Below are positions 36,379-44,262 of a DNA stretch of 64,000 bases, piece by piece (the first letter of the stretch is position 1; each line of letters starts with the position of its first letter). The position numbers and the translations under genes were made by a program. The notes beneath the pieces were generated by a model. It ran no database searches. It saw only the letters and a list, made by a program, of their open reading frames with translations, and was not told the DNA's origin. The DNA is taken from assembly GCA_964399535.1 (NCBI GenBank), contig CAYNRE010000005.1, positions 620,001 to 684,000 of the forward strand, read 5' to 3'. This DNA is from CAYNRE01 sp964399535. Lineage in GTDB: Bacteria; Planctomycetota; Planctomycetia; Pirellulales; CAYNRE01.

Positions 36379-36494
36379 CCCTGGGGCCGCTGGGTCAGTG
36401 GGCCAGGAGCGGTAGCCTTTGCCTTCTGGTGCGGCGCGGCGCTCGGGCTGCTCGCGGCTACAGCGACCCAAACCAGGGATAGCGGCGATGGCCG

Positions 36495-37556
36495 TTACGC
36501 GCTCGGGTCGGCAAACGGGTCGTCGCTAGCGGGTGCCGCCGGCTCGCTAGAATCAGCGTCGTCAGCCGGCATCTCGGGCTCGGCCGCCGGCTCTTCGGCA
36601 AACGGGTCGTCCGAGGCCGCCGGCGTGGTGGGGGCAGCTCCAGCCGCGGGAGTCGACGGAGCGGCCGGCTCCTCGGCAAACGGGTCGTCCGAGGCCGCCG
36701 GCGTGGTCGGGGCAGCTCCAGCCGCCGGGGTCGCCGGGGCGGCCGGCTCTTCGGCAAACGGGTCGTCCGAGGCCGCCGGCGTGGTCGGGGCAGCTCCAGC
36801 CGCCGGAGTCGACGGGGCGGCGGGCTCCTCGGCCGGCATCTCAGGCTCATCGCCGAAGGGATTTTCGTCGGTGGCCGGAGTCCCGGCTGGAGGCAATTTC
36901 GGGCCCGTCGGCTCGTCGGCAAACGGATCTTCTTCGGCCGGGGCAGTTGGCTCAACCGTCGCCGGTTCAGGGGCCGGAGCGGCCCGGCGGGGTGCCGGCA
37001 CCGCGGCGGGCACCGCTTCGGTCGAGGGCTCAGCCGCTTCGTCGCTCGCGGCGGAGTCGGCGGGCATCTCGGGCTCGGCCGAGAGATCGGCGGGGTCGTC
37101 GGCCGGAATGCTTTCGATTTCAATCGCACGTCGGATCATGTCGTAGCGGCGGTGGCGCTCTTCCTCACGCTGCTGCATGACCAGGAGCCGACCCTCGGCG
37201 CGATGCCGCTCAAGTTGCTGTCGGAATGGACCCTGCACGCGGGCCAGCGACTTGCTGATGCTGCCGAACTCGTTCAGGTGGCGAGCCTCGAGCTGCGCTC
37301 CGGCAGTGAAATCGCTCTCGGCACCTTCGGTGTCGCCCGCCTGCAAGCGGCAGAATCCCCGAAAATAGTGCGCCCGGGGATCCTCGAAGCCGCTATCCAG
37401 AGCCTCGGAGAGCAGGTCTTCCGCCAGGCTAAAATTGCCGGCAAAGTAGGCATGAACTCCGCTTCCATAAATTTGCGAGAGGGTGGCATCTTGCGACTGG
37501 GCCCAAGTGGGCACGGCCAAAACCGCCAGCACAACCAGCGACGAGGCGCGGAACAT
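36495..37556 (-). CDS. Secreted protein with TPR-like N-terminus and Pro/Ala/Asp-rich repeats
   Basis: A signal peptide (MFRASSLVVLAVLAVPTWAQ) is followed by a short TPR-like region (about 25-95: YFAGNFSLAEDLLSEALD, then RGFCRLQAGDTEGAE), then a charged helix. From about residue 140 the chain is low-complexity: Pro, Ala, Glu, Asp and Thr, with repeats ending DDPFAEEPA. At the DNA level three nearly identical 78-base units occur (see separate repeat). The function is unknown; an extracellular or envelope protein is probable. It converges with the SDR gene. I use the internal ATG for MFRASS; the longer frame adds only a short non-signal segment. Confidence 0.72.
   Translation of the reverse strand: MFRASSLVVLAVLAVPTWAQSQDATLSQIYGSGVHAYFAGNFSLAEDLLSEALDSGFEDPRAHYFRGFCRLQAGDTEGAESDFTAGAQLEARHLNEFGSISKSLARVQGPFRQQLERHRAEGRLLVMQQREEERHRRYDMIRRAIEIESIPADDPADLSAEPEMPADSAASDEAAEPSTEAVPAAVPAPRRAAPAPEPATVEPTAPAEEDPFADEPTGPKLPPAGTPATDENPFGDEPEMPAEEPAAPSTPAAGAAPTTPAASDDPFAEEPAAPATPAAGAAPTTPAASDDPFAEEPAAPSTPAAGAAPTTPAASDDPFAEEPAAEPEMPADDADSSEPAAPASDDPFADPSA
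36586..36819. repeat. Three 78-base near-identical repeats within the secreted repeat protein gene
   Basis: Units begin at 36586, 36664 and 36742 and each is 78 bases (26 codons); a partial fourth continues to about 36835. The repeat encodes the DDPFAEEPAA-PxTPAAGAAPTTPAAS pattern. High identity implies recent expansion or gene conversion, and copy number is likely to vary between strains. Confidence 0.9.
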
Positions 37557-38075
37557 AGCGTTCGACTCCGAATAAAACGGGCGGAAGGACGCCACCCCTG
37601 GGGCGGCGACTGGGCGAGCTGCTTTTTGGGAGTCTGCTCGCCGGGCAGGTTCAACGGTGCGGTCCCCGGGGCCGGGGCGCTTTGATTGCGAGCTTAACCG
37701 GACCGGTGGGGGCCCTCAAGCAAACCCGCCCCCGCTGGAAGCGATTTCCCCAAGGTTTCCCCCAGATTGACGATGATAGGGGTCGTAGGGGCCCCGGCTG
37801 CCGGGGTACGAAACTCAGCGCGAGCGCCGCTGTGCGCCCCCCCGAGCGAACCGGCTCGGCAATGCCGTGGCATCGGCCACGCAGACCGCGGGCCAGACTT
37901 CACGTCGGCCAATAAAGGGGGGGAACCGGCCGTGCTTGCCGCCGCAAGTGGAAAGCCCGATAACACTTTCAACGCGCTGCCGGTCCCAGCCAATTCCGCC
38001 GGGAGGTGAAGCGGCGCGGTCGCTGGGTGGCAACCAGCGGGCCCCGGAAGGCAACTCAAAAACGACGGACGGACC
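37557..38075. other. Divergent intergenic region, no gene seen
   Basis: These 519 bases separate the secreted repeat protein from the small HEAT protein gene. They have several frames that are Arg/Pro-rich and unconvincing. I could not identify a clear promoter or hairpin. Confidence 0.35.
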
Positions 38076-38576
38076 ATGGCCGACGACATCGCGGCGCTCA
38101 TCCGAAAGCTCGCATCCGCAGACCCGGCCGCGCGGCTCGCGGCCGCCGAAAAGCTGGGCCAGCTCGGCGAGGGGGCCGGCAGCGCGGCGACGGTGCTACT
38201 GGCTTGCTTAAGCGACGAGGAAGAAACGATCCGCGAGGCGGCCGCCGGCGCCCTGGAAGGGCTGGGCCCCCCGCCCCCTGAGCAGCTAACGGAACTGGCT
38301 ACGCGGCTTTCGCAGGGCTCGGCCGAGATTGGCTACTGGGCGGCAACGCTGATCGGCCGCCTGGAATCTGCCGCCGCGCCGGCCACGGCGGCCCTGATCG
38401 GGGCACTCCAGTCAGCCAGCGACCTGGCTCTACGGGAACGGGCCGCTTGGGCCCTGGGGCAAATCGGCCCAGGCGCCAAGAGCGCACTGGAAAGCCTAAG
38501 TCGCGCGGCCAACAGCGGCTCGCCTCGACTGGCCCGCTTGGCAGAGCAGGCGATCGAACAGATCCGATCGTCGTAG
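38076..38576 (+). CDS. Small HEAT-repeat protein
   Basis: The 166-residue protein consists of about four HEAT-like helical repeats: DPAARLAAAEKLGQLGE, DEEETIREAAAGALEGLG, a middle repeat, and LALRERAAWALGQIG. It has no signal peptide or membrane segment, so it is cytoplasmic, and it probably mediates protein-protein interaction; the partner is unknown. It converges with the nuclease-like gene, 79 bases away. Confidence 0.82.
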   Translation: MADDIAALIRKLASADPAARLAAAEKLGQLGEGAGSAATVLLACLSDEEETIREAAAGALEGLGPPPPEQLTELATRLSQGSAEIGYWAATLIGRLESAAAPATAALIGALQSASDLALRERAAWALGQIGPGAKSALESLSRAANSGSPRLARLAEQAIEQIRSS

Positions 38577-38655
38577 GCCCCGGCGGGCCGTAGATTTCGC
38601 CTCAGCGGGAGCCAATCCATCGGCCCTAGCGGCGGCATCGTTTCGGGCCGCTTTG

Positions 38656-39834
38656 CTAGCGCGGGGTGCGGGCAGGGGCGGTGGCCACCGGCAAACCGCC
38701 CGACGATTCGTAAACGCTGAACTCGGCCCAAACCGGGCAATGATCGGAAACCTCGAGCGCCTGGGCCTCGCTCAGCCCGAACGACGACATCAGATCGAGC
38801 ACGCCCCAGCGGCCGGTGTATTCCCCCGTCGCCGGGCCGTTGAAGACGATGTTGTCGTACATTTTGGTGCGGCGGGTGTTCGTGGTCACCTTGGTAATCG
38901 CATGTTCGATGCCCGGCAACCGGCCCAGCTTGCCCAACCGCTGATCGTCGACGTTCAAGTCGCCCAGCAAGATCACGTCGTCCTCGCCGCTGCCATTCTG
39001 CTGCACGCCGACGAACACCTCGGCCAGGGCATCGAGCTCCGTCTTGGTTTCGTCCGGATCGGTGTGAATATCGACCAGGTTGAAGGTAAATGCCTGGCTC
39101 GGCGAAACCCCGCGCACGCGAAATCGGGCCACCAGCGGCTCGCGGTGCAGCAAATCCTGGGGATCGGGCACGGTGTAAACCGAGTTCCGGGCGACCTCCA
39201 CGCGGGCCGTATCGAACACGATGGCGTACTGCTCCTTGCTGTTGGTTCGGCCGAGCCGAGGGCCGATGACGAAGTCGTACTGGGCCCCCTGGGCATTGAT
39301 CATTCGGACGAAGCTGGGAATTACCTGGTCGTCGGTCGAGCGAACCTCTTGTATGGCCACCAGGTCGAATTGGCGGACGATGTTGCTGAGCACCTGCATC
39401 ACCGCGCCCTTTTGCAGCTTCGAGGTACCGAAGACCTGGATATTGAACGAGGCGATGCGAATGGTTTGGGTCGCCCGCGGCTCGGCCGGCGCGGCGGCTG
39501 GTTCGAGCGGCGCGGCGCCACCGCCGACCGACATGCCCGGCAACGGGGCGAGCGGCGCGCTGGGCGCCGGACCGTCGGCGGCCGATCCGGCTTCCCCTTC
39601 GGCGGCTGGCGAAGAGCCCAGCGCCGATGCGAGGACGTCGGGCAAGGACCCGGCCGCTCGGGTTAGCTGCTGGGGATCGAATTCCAGCCCGGGGCTGCCG
39701 TTGGTCCAGGTCAAACGTACGGCACCCGCCTGATACGCCGCCAGCACGGCCAGCAGTACGAGCCCCAGCGGAGCCACCTGCCACCCTCGCTGCTTGGCTC
39801 GCCGGGGCGGTGCCCCTTTGCGTGACTTGGCCAT
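38656..39834 (-). CDS. Endonuclease/exonuclease/phosphatase-family protein with N-terminal membrane anchor
   Basis: The 392-residue protein has an N-terminal basic stretch (MAKSRKG...) and a membrane helix (about 21-38), then a Pro/Ala-rich linker. The EEP (DNase I-like) domain follows: IRIASFNIQVFG, LVAIQEVRS with catalytic Glu, VDIHTD, VILLGDLNVDD and VSDHCPVWAEF with His. This set matches secreted DNase I-like nucleases. The active domain would sit outside the membrane. The start at 39834 has AAGGA upstream. The small protein gene just upstream on the same strand has the same N-terminal pattern, suggesting a shared duplicated anchor module. Confidence 0.85.
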   Translation of the reverse strand: MAKSRKGAPPRRAKQRGWQVAPLGLVLLAVLAAYQAGAVRLTWTNGSPGLEFDPQQLTRAAGSLPDVLASALGSSPAAEGEAGSAADGPAPSAPLAPLPGMSVGGGAAPLEPAAAPAEPRATQTIRIASFNIQVFGTSKLQKGAVMQVLSNIVRQFDLVAIQEVRSTDDQVIPSFVRMINAQGAQYDFVIGPRLGRTNSKEQYAIVFDTARVEVARNSVYTVPDPQDLLHREPLVARFRVRGVSPSQAFTFNLVDIHTDPDETKTELDALAEVFVGVQQNGSGEDDVILLGDLNVDDQRLGKLGRLPGIEHAITKVTTNTRRTKMYDNIVFNGPATGEYTGRWGVLDLMSSFGLSEAQALEVSDHCPVWAEFSVYESSGGLPVATAPARTPR

Positions 39835-40002
39835 GGGCTCGAGTTCCTTGGAAATCGTGATGGGCTGGTGCGGCGGCGCGGCGCGCGGAACCCCGCGGGG
39901 CGGTCGGCGCGCAGCGACGGCGAGCGGGCAGAAAGTGACCGCGGCGCCCGCCACGGCGCAGCGGCCAGCGCTGCCGGGCAGTGCGCGGCGCGCCTAGCCT
40001 GG

Positions 40003-40311
40003 CTACCGGTTCTTATTTCCGAGGGCGTCGGAGATGCGGTCGGTCAGCCGCTCTCGGTCGTGGCGCTGTTCTTCGAACTGCTGAACGCGGTGCTCGATTT
40101 CCAGGGCGCGCTCACGATTGATCTGCACCTTGGGCTTGCCGTCGGACCATTGCAGCGTTACCACGCCCGAGGCCACTAAGGCGGCGCCGATCAAGAGGCT
40201 CAGGCGGGCCCCCCAGCGGCTGGTGACGGCATCGCGAACCGGCGCCGGCATCGCCATTGCGGCCACGCCCATCACTTGCTGTGCGGTGGTTTTCTTCCGT
40301 GACTTGGCCAT
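40003..40311 (-). CDS. Small single-pass membrane protein, paralogous to the nuclease N-terminus
   Basis: This 102-residue protein begins MAKSRKKT, has one membrane helix (about 35-50, LSLLIGAALVASGVV), then TLQWSDGKPKVQ and a charged helical C-terminus (about 70-102, predicted coiled coil). The upstream half matches the N-terminus of the neighbouring nuclease gene (MAKSRK, helix, LTWTNGSPG). It lies 168 bases upstream of that gene on the same strand, so it could be the first gene of a small operon. Role unknown. Confidence 0.7.
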   Translation of the reverse strand: MAKSRKKTTAQQVMGVAAMAMPAPVRDAVTSRWGARLSLLIGAALVASGVVTLQWSDGKPKVQINRERALEIEHRVQQFEEQRHDRERLTDRISDALGNKNR

Positions 40312-40700
40312 CGCTAAACGCTCCGGATTGGAAAAGCGAAGAGAATCGATTGCGGCCGACAAGAGCCGTCAGCGTGATCCGGACGGTCTTCGTACCGAGA
40401 GCCGAGCCAGATCACCTGCGGGTGGTACTTCCATGAATCGACTAGCGGCAATTCGAACCATAACGCGATTCGACAACTTCGCGCCCGTCGGTCATCGCTG
40501 CTGGCAGCGACAGCACGCCGGCGACGGCGGGGCGCGGTAATCTGCCCAGTGCTCGTAAGAGACAGAGTCTGGGCGCCGGCCCCGTTTGAGCTACGCCGGC
40601 AAAGCGCCCCCCCGGCGTGGCCGTCACGGTGCCGACGGGGGAACCATAGGAATTTCGGCGGCCCAGCCTGGCGAACCTCGGGTCGATCGCGAGCCGCTAG
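40312..40700. other. Gap upstream of the relic frame, no gene seen
   Basis: These 389 bases contain no convincing gene on either strand; frames are short and Arg-rich. A stop at 40698-40700 bounds the relic frame on its 5' side. Confidence 0.35.
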
Positions 40701-41003
40701 CCGCTGTGCCTGGCACCCAGAGGGTGCGCTGGAAATCGACGGTCATCGCTGGCGGGCGCCTCGGGTCGCGGACCGGAATCTTCCCTGCCCGCCGCCGGGT
40801 CCTATCCCGGGCCCAATCCCCCGGCCCATCCCGGGGTCTGCCCAACCGGCACTGGCACCCGCCCTGAACCGGCCCCGCCGACCGACCTGGAGCTAGCCCA
40901 GGTGATGGCCGCCTGGCCGCACTTGCCCGAGGCGATCAAGGCGGGCATCCTGGCGATCGTCGGGGCAATCTCTGACTGCCGGTGGACGTTGCCGCCCAAT
41001 TGA
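40701..41003 (+). pseudogene. Possible relic of an integrase-associated C-terminal tail
   Basis: Frame 0 is open from just after a stop at 40698-40700 to TGA at 41001-41003, but has no good start. Its last 45 codons contain the pattern LAQVMAAWPHLPEAIKAGIL (residues counted back from the stop), which I associate with small proteins found next to integrase genes in planctomycete genomes. That association is from memory. With the decayed recombinase fragment at 42244 it supports a past insertion here. It might instead be a short real gene with an unusual start. Confidence 0.35.
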
Positions 41004-41337
41004 CATCGAACGCCCCAGGGCGGCGCATGATGGGCCTGAGACGGCCAGCGGCACCGTCCCTTGGCTCACGCTGGCAAGGTTGCGGTGGCTCGCGTGCGTG
41101 TGCACGACCGAGGACAGCACTCGCCAAACAGCATCTCTAGGTGGCGATTCTCTCCACGGCGAGTCCGCTAAGCATCGGGGAAGGCTCGCATTCCCCAAAC
41201 TCGCCGGCCGGAGATAGGGCATGTTGCAACCGGTGAAAGCAGCAACTACGGTACTTGCCTGCGGTTTTGGTACTCGTTGGCGCCGCCGTGGCGGCATATC
41301 CGGGCCTGTTGATGGGCCAGATCAGCAAAGGGCGGTC
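41004..41337. other. Gap before the dockerin gene, lower GC
   Basis: The 334 bases between the relic frame and the dockerin/PEP-CTERM gene show no convincing gene. GC falls here as it does in the following gene. Confidence 0.4.
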
Positions 41338-42231
41338 ATGAGGGAGATGAAGTTCTTGAGTATGGTTGCGGCACTTACCGGTGGCTGCCTTGCCGGAAGC
41401 GCAGTGGCGAGCCACGTCAGCGTTACCGGCGCGATTTCAGTGCTGAGTTCATCACCTAGTAGCGTCGAGGACGGAGCGCTTATCGGCGACACCCCAATCT
41501 ATTTATTTGCCGAGAAACAAGGTGTGGTTCTGCCTCAGGAATTGACATTCAACGTCACCCAGCCTGGTACCCTGCCACTTGCCGACGGCCTAGGGACGAC
41601 GCCTGGCGACCTTCCGGCCGGCGCGCGGGTCAATAGCTATTACGTCCATTTTCAAAGCCTTACCGGAACACGTTCCAATCCAGTGTTGGCGTCGGGCACC
41701 GTTCACTTCGACGCCGACATCCTGGGAATCGCCGTCTTCGATCGACGCCTCTCCGAGAGCGACCACGACTTGGGACTAGAAACCACGGTCTATCCCGCTG
41801 TCGATGGTCGCGAATTGGATATCAATGGCGGTGGTGTATTTGGCATCGAAGGCAGCGACCGGGTGACGCTCATGGATGATCGGCGAACGCTCTTGATCGA
41901 CCTCGGGAATACCGGTGGCCTCGACCAATTGCGGATCGTCACCTCGGTCGGCTTGGAGTTGATCGGCGACGCCAATCTGGATTGCACGGTGGGGGCGGCC
42001 GATTACGCAATCTGGGCGGCACAATTTGGACAAACGGGCGAAGGTCTTTCGGCCGACTTCGATGGCAACGGCTCAGTCGGCGCCGGCGACTATGCCCTCT
42101 GGGCCGCCAACTTTGGCAACACTTGTCCGCCCGAGGCGGCAGCGGTGCCGGAACCGGCGACGTGGGTGCTTGCCCTCGGTGCGCTGGGCACGCTGCTCGT
42201 CTGGCGAGGGCTCGCACGGCCCGCTAGGTAG
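41338..42231 (+). CDS. Secreted dockerin-type I and PEP-CTERM protein
   Basis: This 297-residue product has a signal peptide (MREMKFLSMVAALTGGCLAG), a beta-rich body, two dockerin-like calcium-binding repeats (GDANLDCTVGAADY and DFDGNGSVGAGDY, each D-x-N/D-x-D/N pattern) and an ending VPEPATWVLALGALGTLLVW with a basic tail, i.e. a PEP-CTERM sorting signal. In planctomycetes, dockerin plus PEP-CTERM proteins are common secreted or cell-surface proteins. ATG 41338 has AAAGGG upstream. The gene's GC is clearly lower than its neighbours (about 52-58% in the lines I counted, against about 65-68% typical here), consistent with transfer. It sits in the tRNA-integrase scar. Confidence 0.85.
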   Translation: MREMKFLSMVAALTGGCLAGSAVASHVSVTGAISVLSSSPSSVEDGALIGDTPIYLFAEKQGVVLPQELTFNVTQPGTLPLADGLGTTPGDLPAGARVNSYYVHFQSLTGTRSNPVLASGTVHFDADILGIAVFDRRLSESDHDLGLETTVYPAVDGRELDINGGGVFGIEGSDRVTLMDDRRTLLIDLGNTGGLDQLRIVTSVGLELIGDANLDCTVGAADYAIWAAQFGQTGEGLSADFDGNGSVGAGDYALWAANFGNTCPPEAAAVPEPATWVLALGALGTLLVWRGLARPAR

Positions 42232-42243
42232 GCTGAGAGGTGA

Positions 42244-42440
42244 CGGCCCAGGCGGGCCGCGGCGATTCCGCGCGTCGACTTGGACGCCGCCGGTTTGGAA
42301 GTGGAAGACTCGGCCGGCAACGTGGCCGACTTCCACGCCCTGCGGCAACCCTTCTTTTCCAACCTGGCCCGAAGTGGCGCCAGCCCGAAGGAATCGCCGG
42401 CCCTGGCGCGGCACTCGACCATTACGCCAGCGATCGACCA

Positions 42441-42441
<1 letters not shown>
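42244..42441 (+). pseudogene. Decayed tyrosine-recombinase (integrase) C-terminal fragment
   Basis: The frame opens right after a stop at 42241-42243 and includes the recombinase pattern VADFHALRQPFFSNLARSG then LARHSTIT. It matches the HxLR and R/H part of the active site of XerD/phage integrases. The end, where a catalytic Tyr would be expected (usually in a DRYTH-like motif), reads AIDQARS, so the nucleophile is lost. The rest of the protein is missing. The frame then runs on antisense through tRNA-Arg. This is a relic, not an active enzyme; it fits a past integration at this tRNA. Confidence 0.7.
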
Positions 42442-42765
<324 letters not shown>

Positions 42766-42962
42766 GTGCCCGGCTGTTCAAGTGCCGGCGGGATATCGCT
42801 GCACTAGCACCGTAGCAAACCCCCGGCCCCTCGGCCAGCCGGAACACCCTATCCAAGGGCCGACCTGCCTCGCCGGCGACCGAACCGTAGACGAGCCACC
42901 TCTGGCGGCGGTCGAGCTCAACCGGCTCGAAGCCGCCGAGGGCCTCGCGGCTGGTAGGCAGG

Positions 42963-43325
42963 CTAGACAGCCGGATGCGGGGCGCCAAACCGCAGCTGAT
43001 TGCCGTCTAAATCCTGGACCGAAAAGTCGCGCCCCCAGGGCATCGTGTCGACCGACGAAACTTGACGGGCCCCGGCCGCGAGGCAAGCCGCGTGGTAGTC
43101 GTCGACCGCTTCGATATAGCAGTACAAACAAATTCCAAAGTTGCCGTCGCCGCAGTGCTCGCTGAGGAACAGCCGCAGGTCGCCGCGGCGGACCGAAATG
43201 CACAGCGGCAATCCCGGCTCGAACTGGTGGACCCATTCCTCTGCGAACCCCAGGCATCGGCAGTAGTAATCGGAACTGGCCCGGGCATCGGCGACCCGCA
43301 CATACGGAACAAGGCTTGGTTGCAT
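42963..43325 (-). CDS. Glyoxalase/bleomycin-resistance (VOC) fold protein
   Basis: This 120-residue protein has the VOC pattern: VPYVRVADARASSDYYCRCLGF at the start (paired beta-alpha-beta), RRGDLRLFLSEHC in the middle, and VQDLDGNQLRFGAP at the end. These proteins are metal-dependent dioxygenases, isomerases or binding proteins; the substrate is unknown. AGGA precedes the ATG by about five bases. The gene is beyond the AT-rich island and has normal GC, so it is probably native. Confidence 0.85.
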   Translation of the reverse strand: MQPSLVPYVRVADARASSDYYCRCLGFAEEWVHQFEPGLPLCISVRRGDLRLFLSEHCGDGNFGICLYCYIEAVDDYHAACLAAGARQVSSVDTMPWGRDFSVQDLDGNQLRFGAPHPAV

Positions 43326-43692
43326 CGGTTCCTGAACCTGGTTGCGGGCGAGCGCTTGGCCCCGGTACAAACTTGATCGCTGGCGCGGACCGTGTCCAGC
43401 CATCGTAGGGCCCGCGGGCTCGGTCGGCAAAAAAGAGCGGGCCGCCACTCGGTGGCTACGCATACCAGGCTTCCGACTCAATACCCGGCCGATTGCGGAG
43501 CAGTTGGTCCGGTCGAAACGCCGCGGCCAAAGGGCGAAAAATTGCCCGGGCGGGCTCGAACCACGGCCCCCGAGGGTGTACACCATGGTGCGGCCAAGCG
43601 CCCTGCGCGATCGGCCCCATGGGTTAGCGTCTCGCGACCCGCGCGCCGGCGAACTCCGAGGCATCAGCAAACTGCAGGGAAAGAGACCTATT
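43326..43692. other. Divergent gap with a weak tRNA-like remnant
   Basis: These 367 bases hold no clear gene. Near 43547-43600, the minus strand has a T-arm-like GGTTCGAGCC and an anticodon-arm-like TGTACACC, but stems are mispaired and there is no matching acceptor, so at most a degenerate tRNA fragment remains. It is recorded only for its position beside the integrase scar. Confidence 0.3.
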
Positions 43693-44151
43693 ATGACTCC
43701 CGAATCAGTCTTCTCCGTTTGCAACAGCGCGGTGCTGCCGGCCTGGCTGTTGCTGGCAATCGGTCCCGGCTGGACGGTAACCCGCTGGGTGGTTCATACG
43801 GCGGCGATTTCGCTGGGGCTGGCCACGGTGTACCTGGCGATCATGATCGCCAAGTTTTCGTCGGCCGAGGGCGATTTCGGTTCGCTCGAGGGCGTGACCC
43901 AGCTTTTCGCCGACCCCTGGATACTGCTCGGCGGCTGGATTCATTACCTGGCCTTCGACTTGTTCATCGGGGCCTGGATCGTTCGCGATGGCCGGCGGCT
44001 CGGCTATCTGGGTTTCTGGCATCTGGTGCTGGTGCCTTGCCTGTTCCTGACGCTCATGCTGGGCCCCGTCGGATTGCTCGTTTACGTCGTAATCTGCCGT
44101 TGGCCACGACGGCAGTTTTTGCTCGACGAGTGTCTGCCGACGGCGGGATAA
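43693..44151 (+). CDS. ABA4-like (DUF4281) membrane protein
   Basis: The 152-residue protein has about four membrane helices (around 12-24, 31-51, 68-85, 112-135). It matches the ABA4-like family: FSVCNSAVLPAWLLLAIGP near the start, GGWIHYLAFDLFIGAWIVRD in the middle, and FWHLVLVPCLFLTLMLGPVG. In plants ABA4 is needed for neoxanthin synthesis; in bacteria the function is unknown and a carotenoid-related role is only inference. GGAAAGAGA precedes the ATG. Confidence 0.82.
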   Translation: MTPESVFSVCNSAVLPAWLLLAIGPGWTVTRWVVHTAAISLGLATVYLAIMIAKFSSAEGDFGSLEGVTQLFADPWILLGGWIHYLAFDLFIGAWIVRDGRRLGYLGFWHLVLVPCLFLTLMLGPVGLLVYVVICRWPRRQFLLDECLPTAG

Positions 44152-44262
44152 CGCCGGGGGTTTCTGGGCAGATTTCAACAGGATCGAAACAACCGGCGCA
44201 GGATTCGTCGGCACCGATCACCACGGCTTGCCTGCGCCCCTGGCTGCCGACAAGATGAGAGG

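Noticed and set aside
40549..40896. A 115-codon frame upstream of the relic
   Set aside because: Arg/Pro/Trp-rich with no domain; the neighbouring frame gives a better relic explanation.
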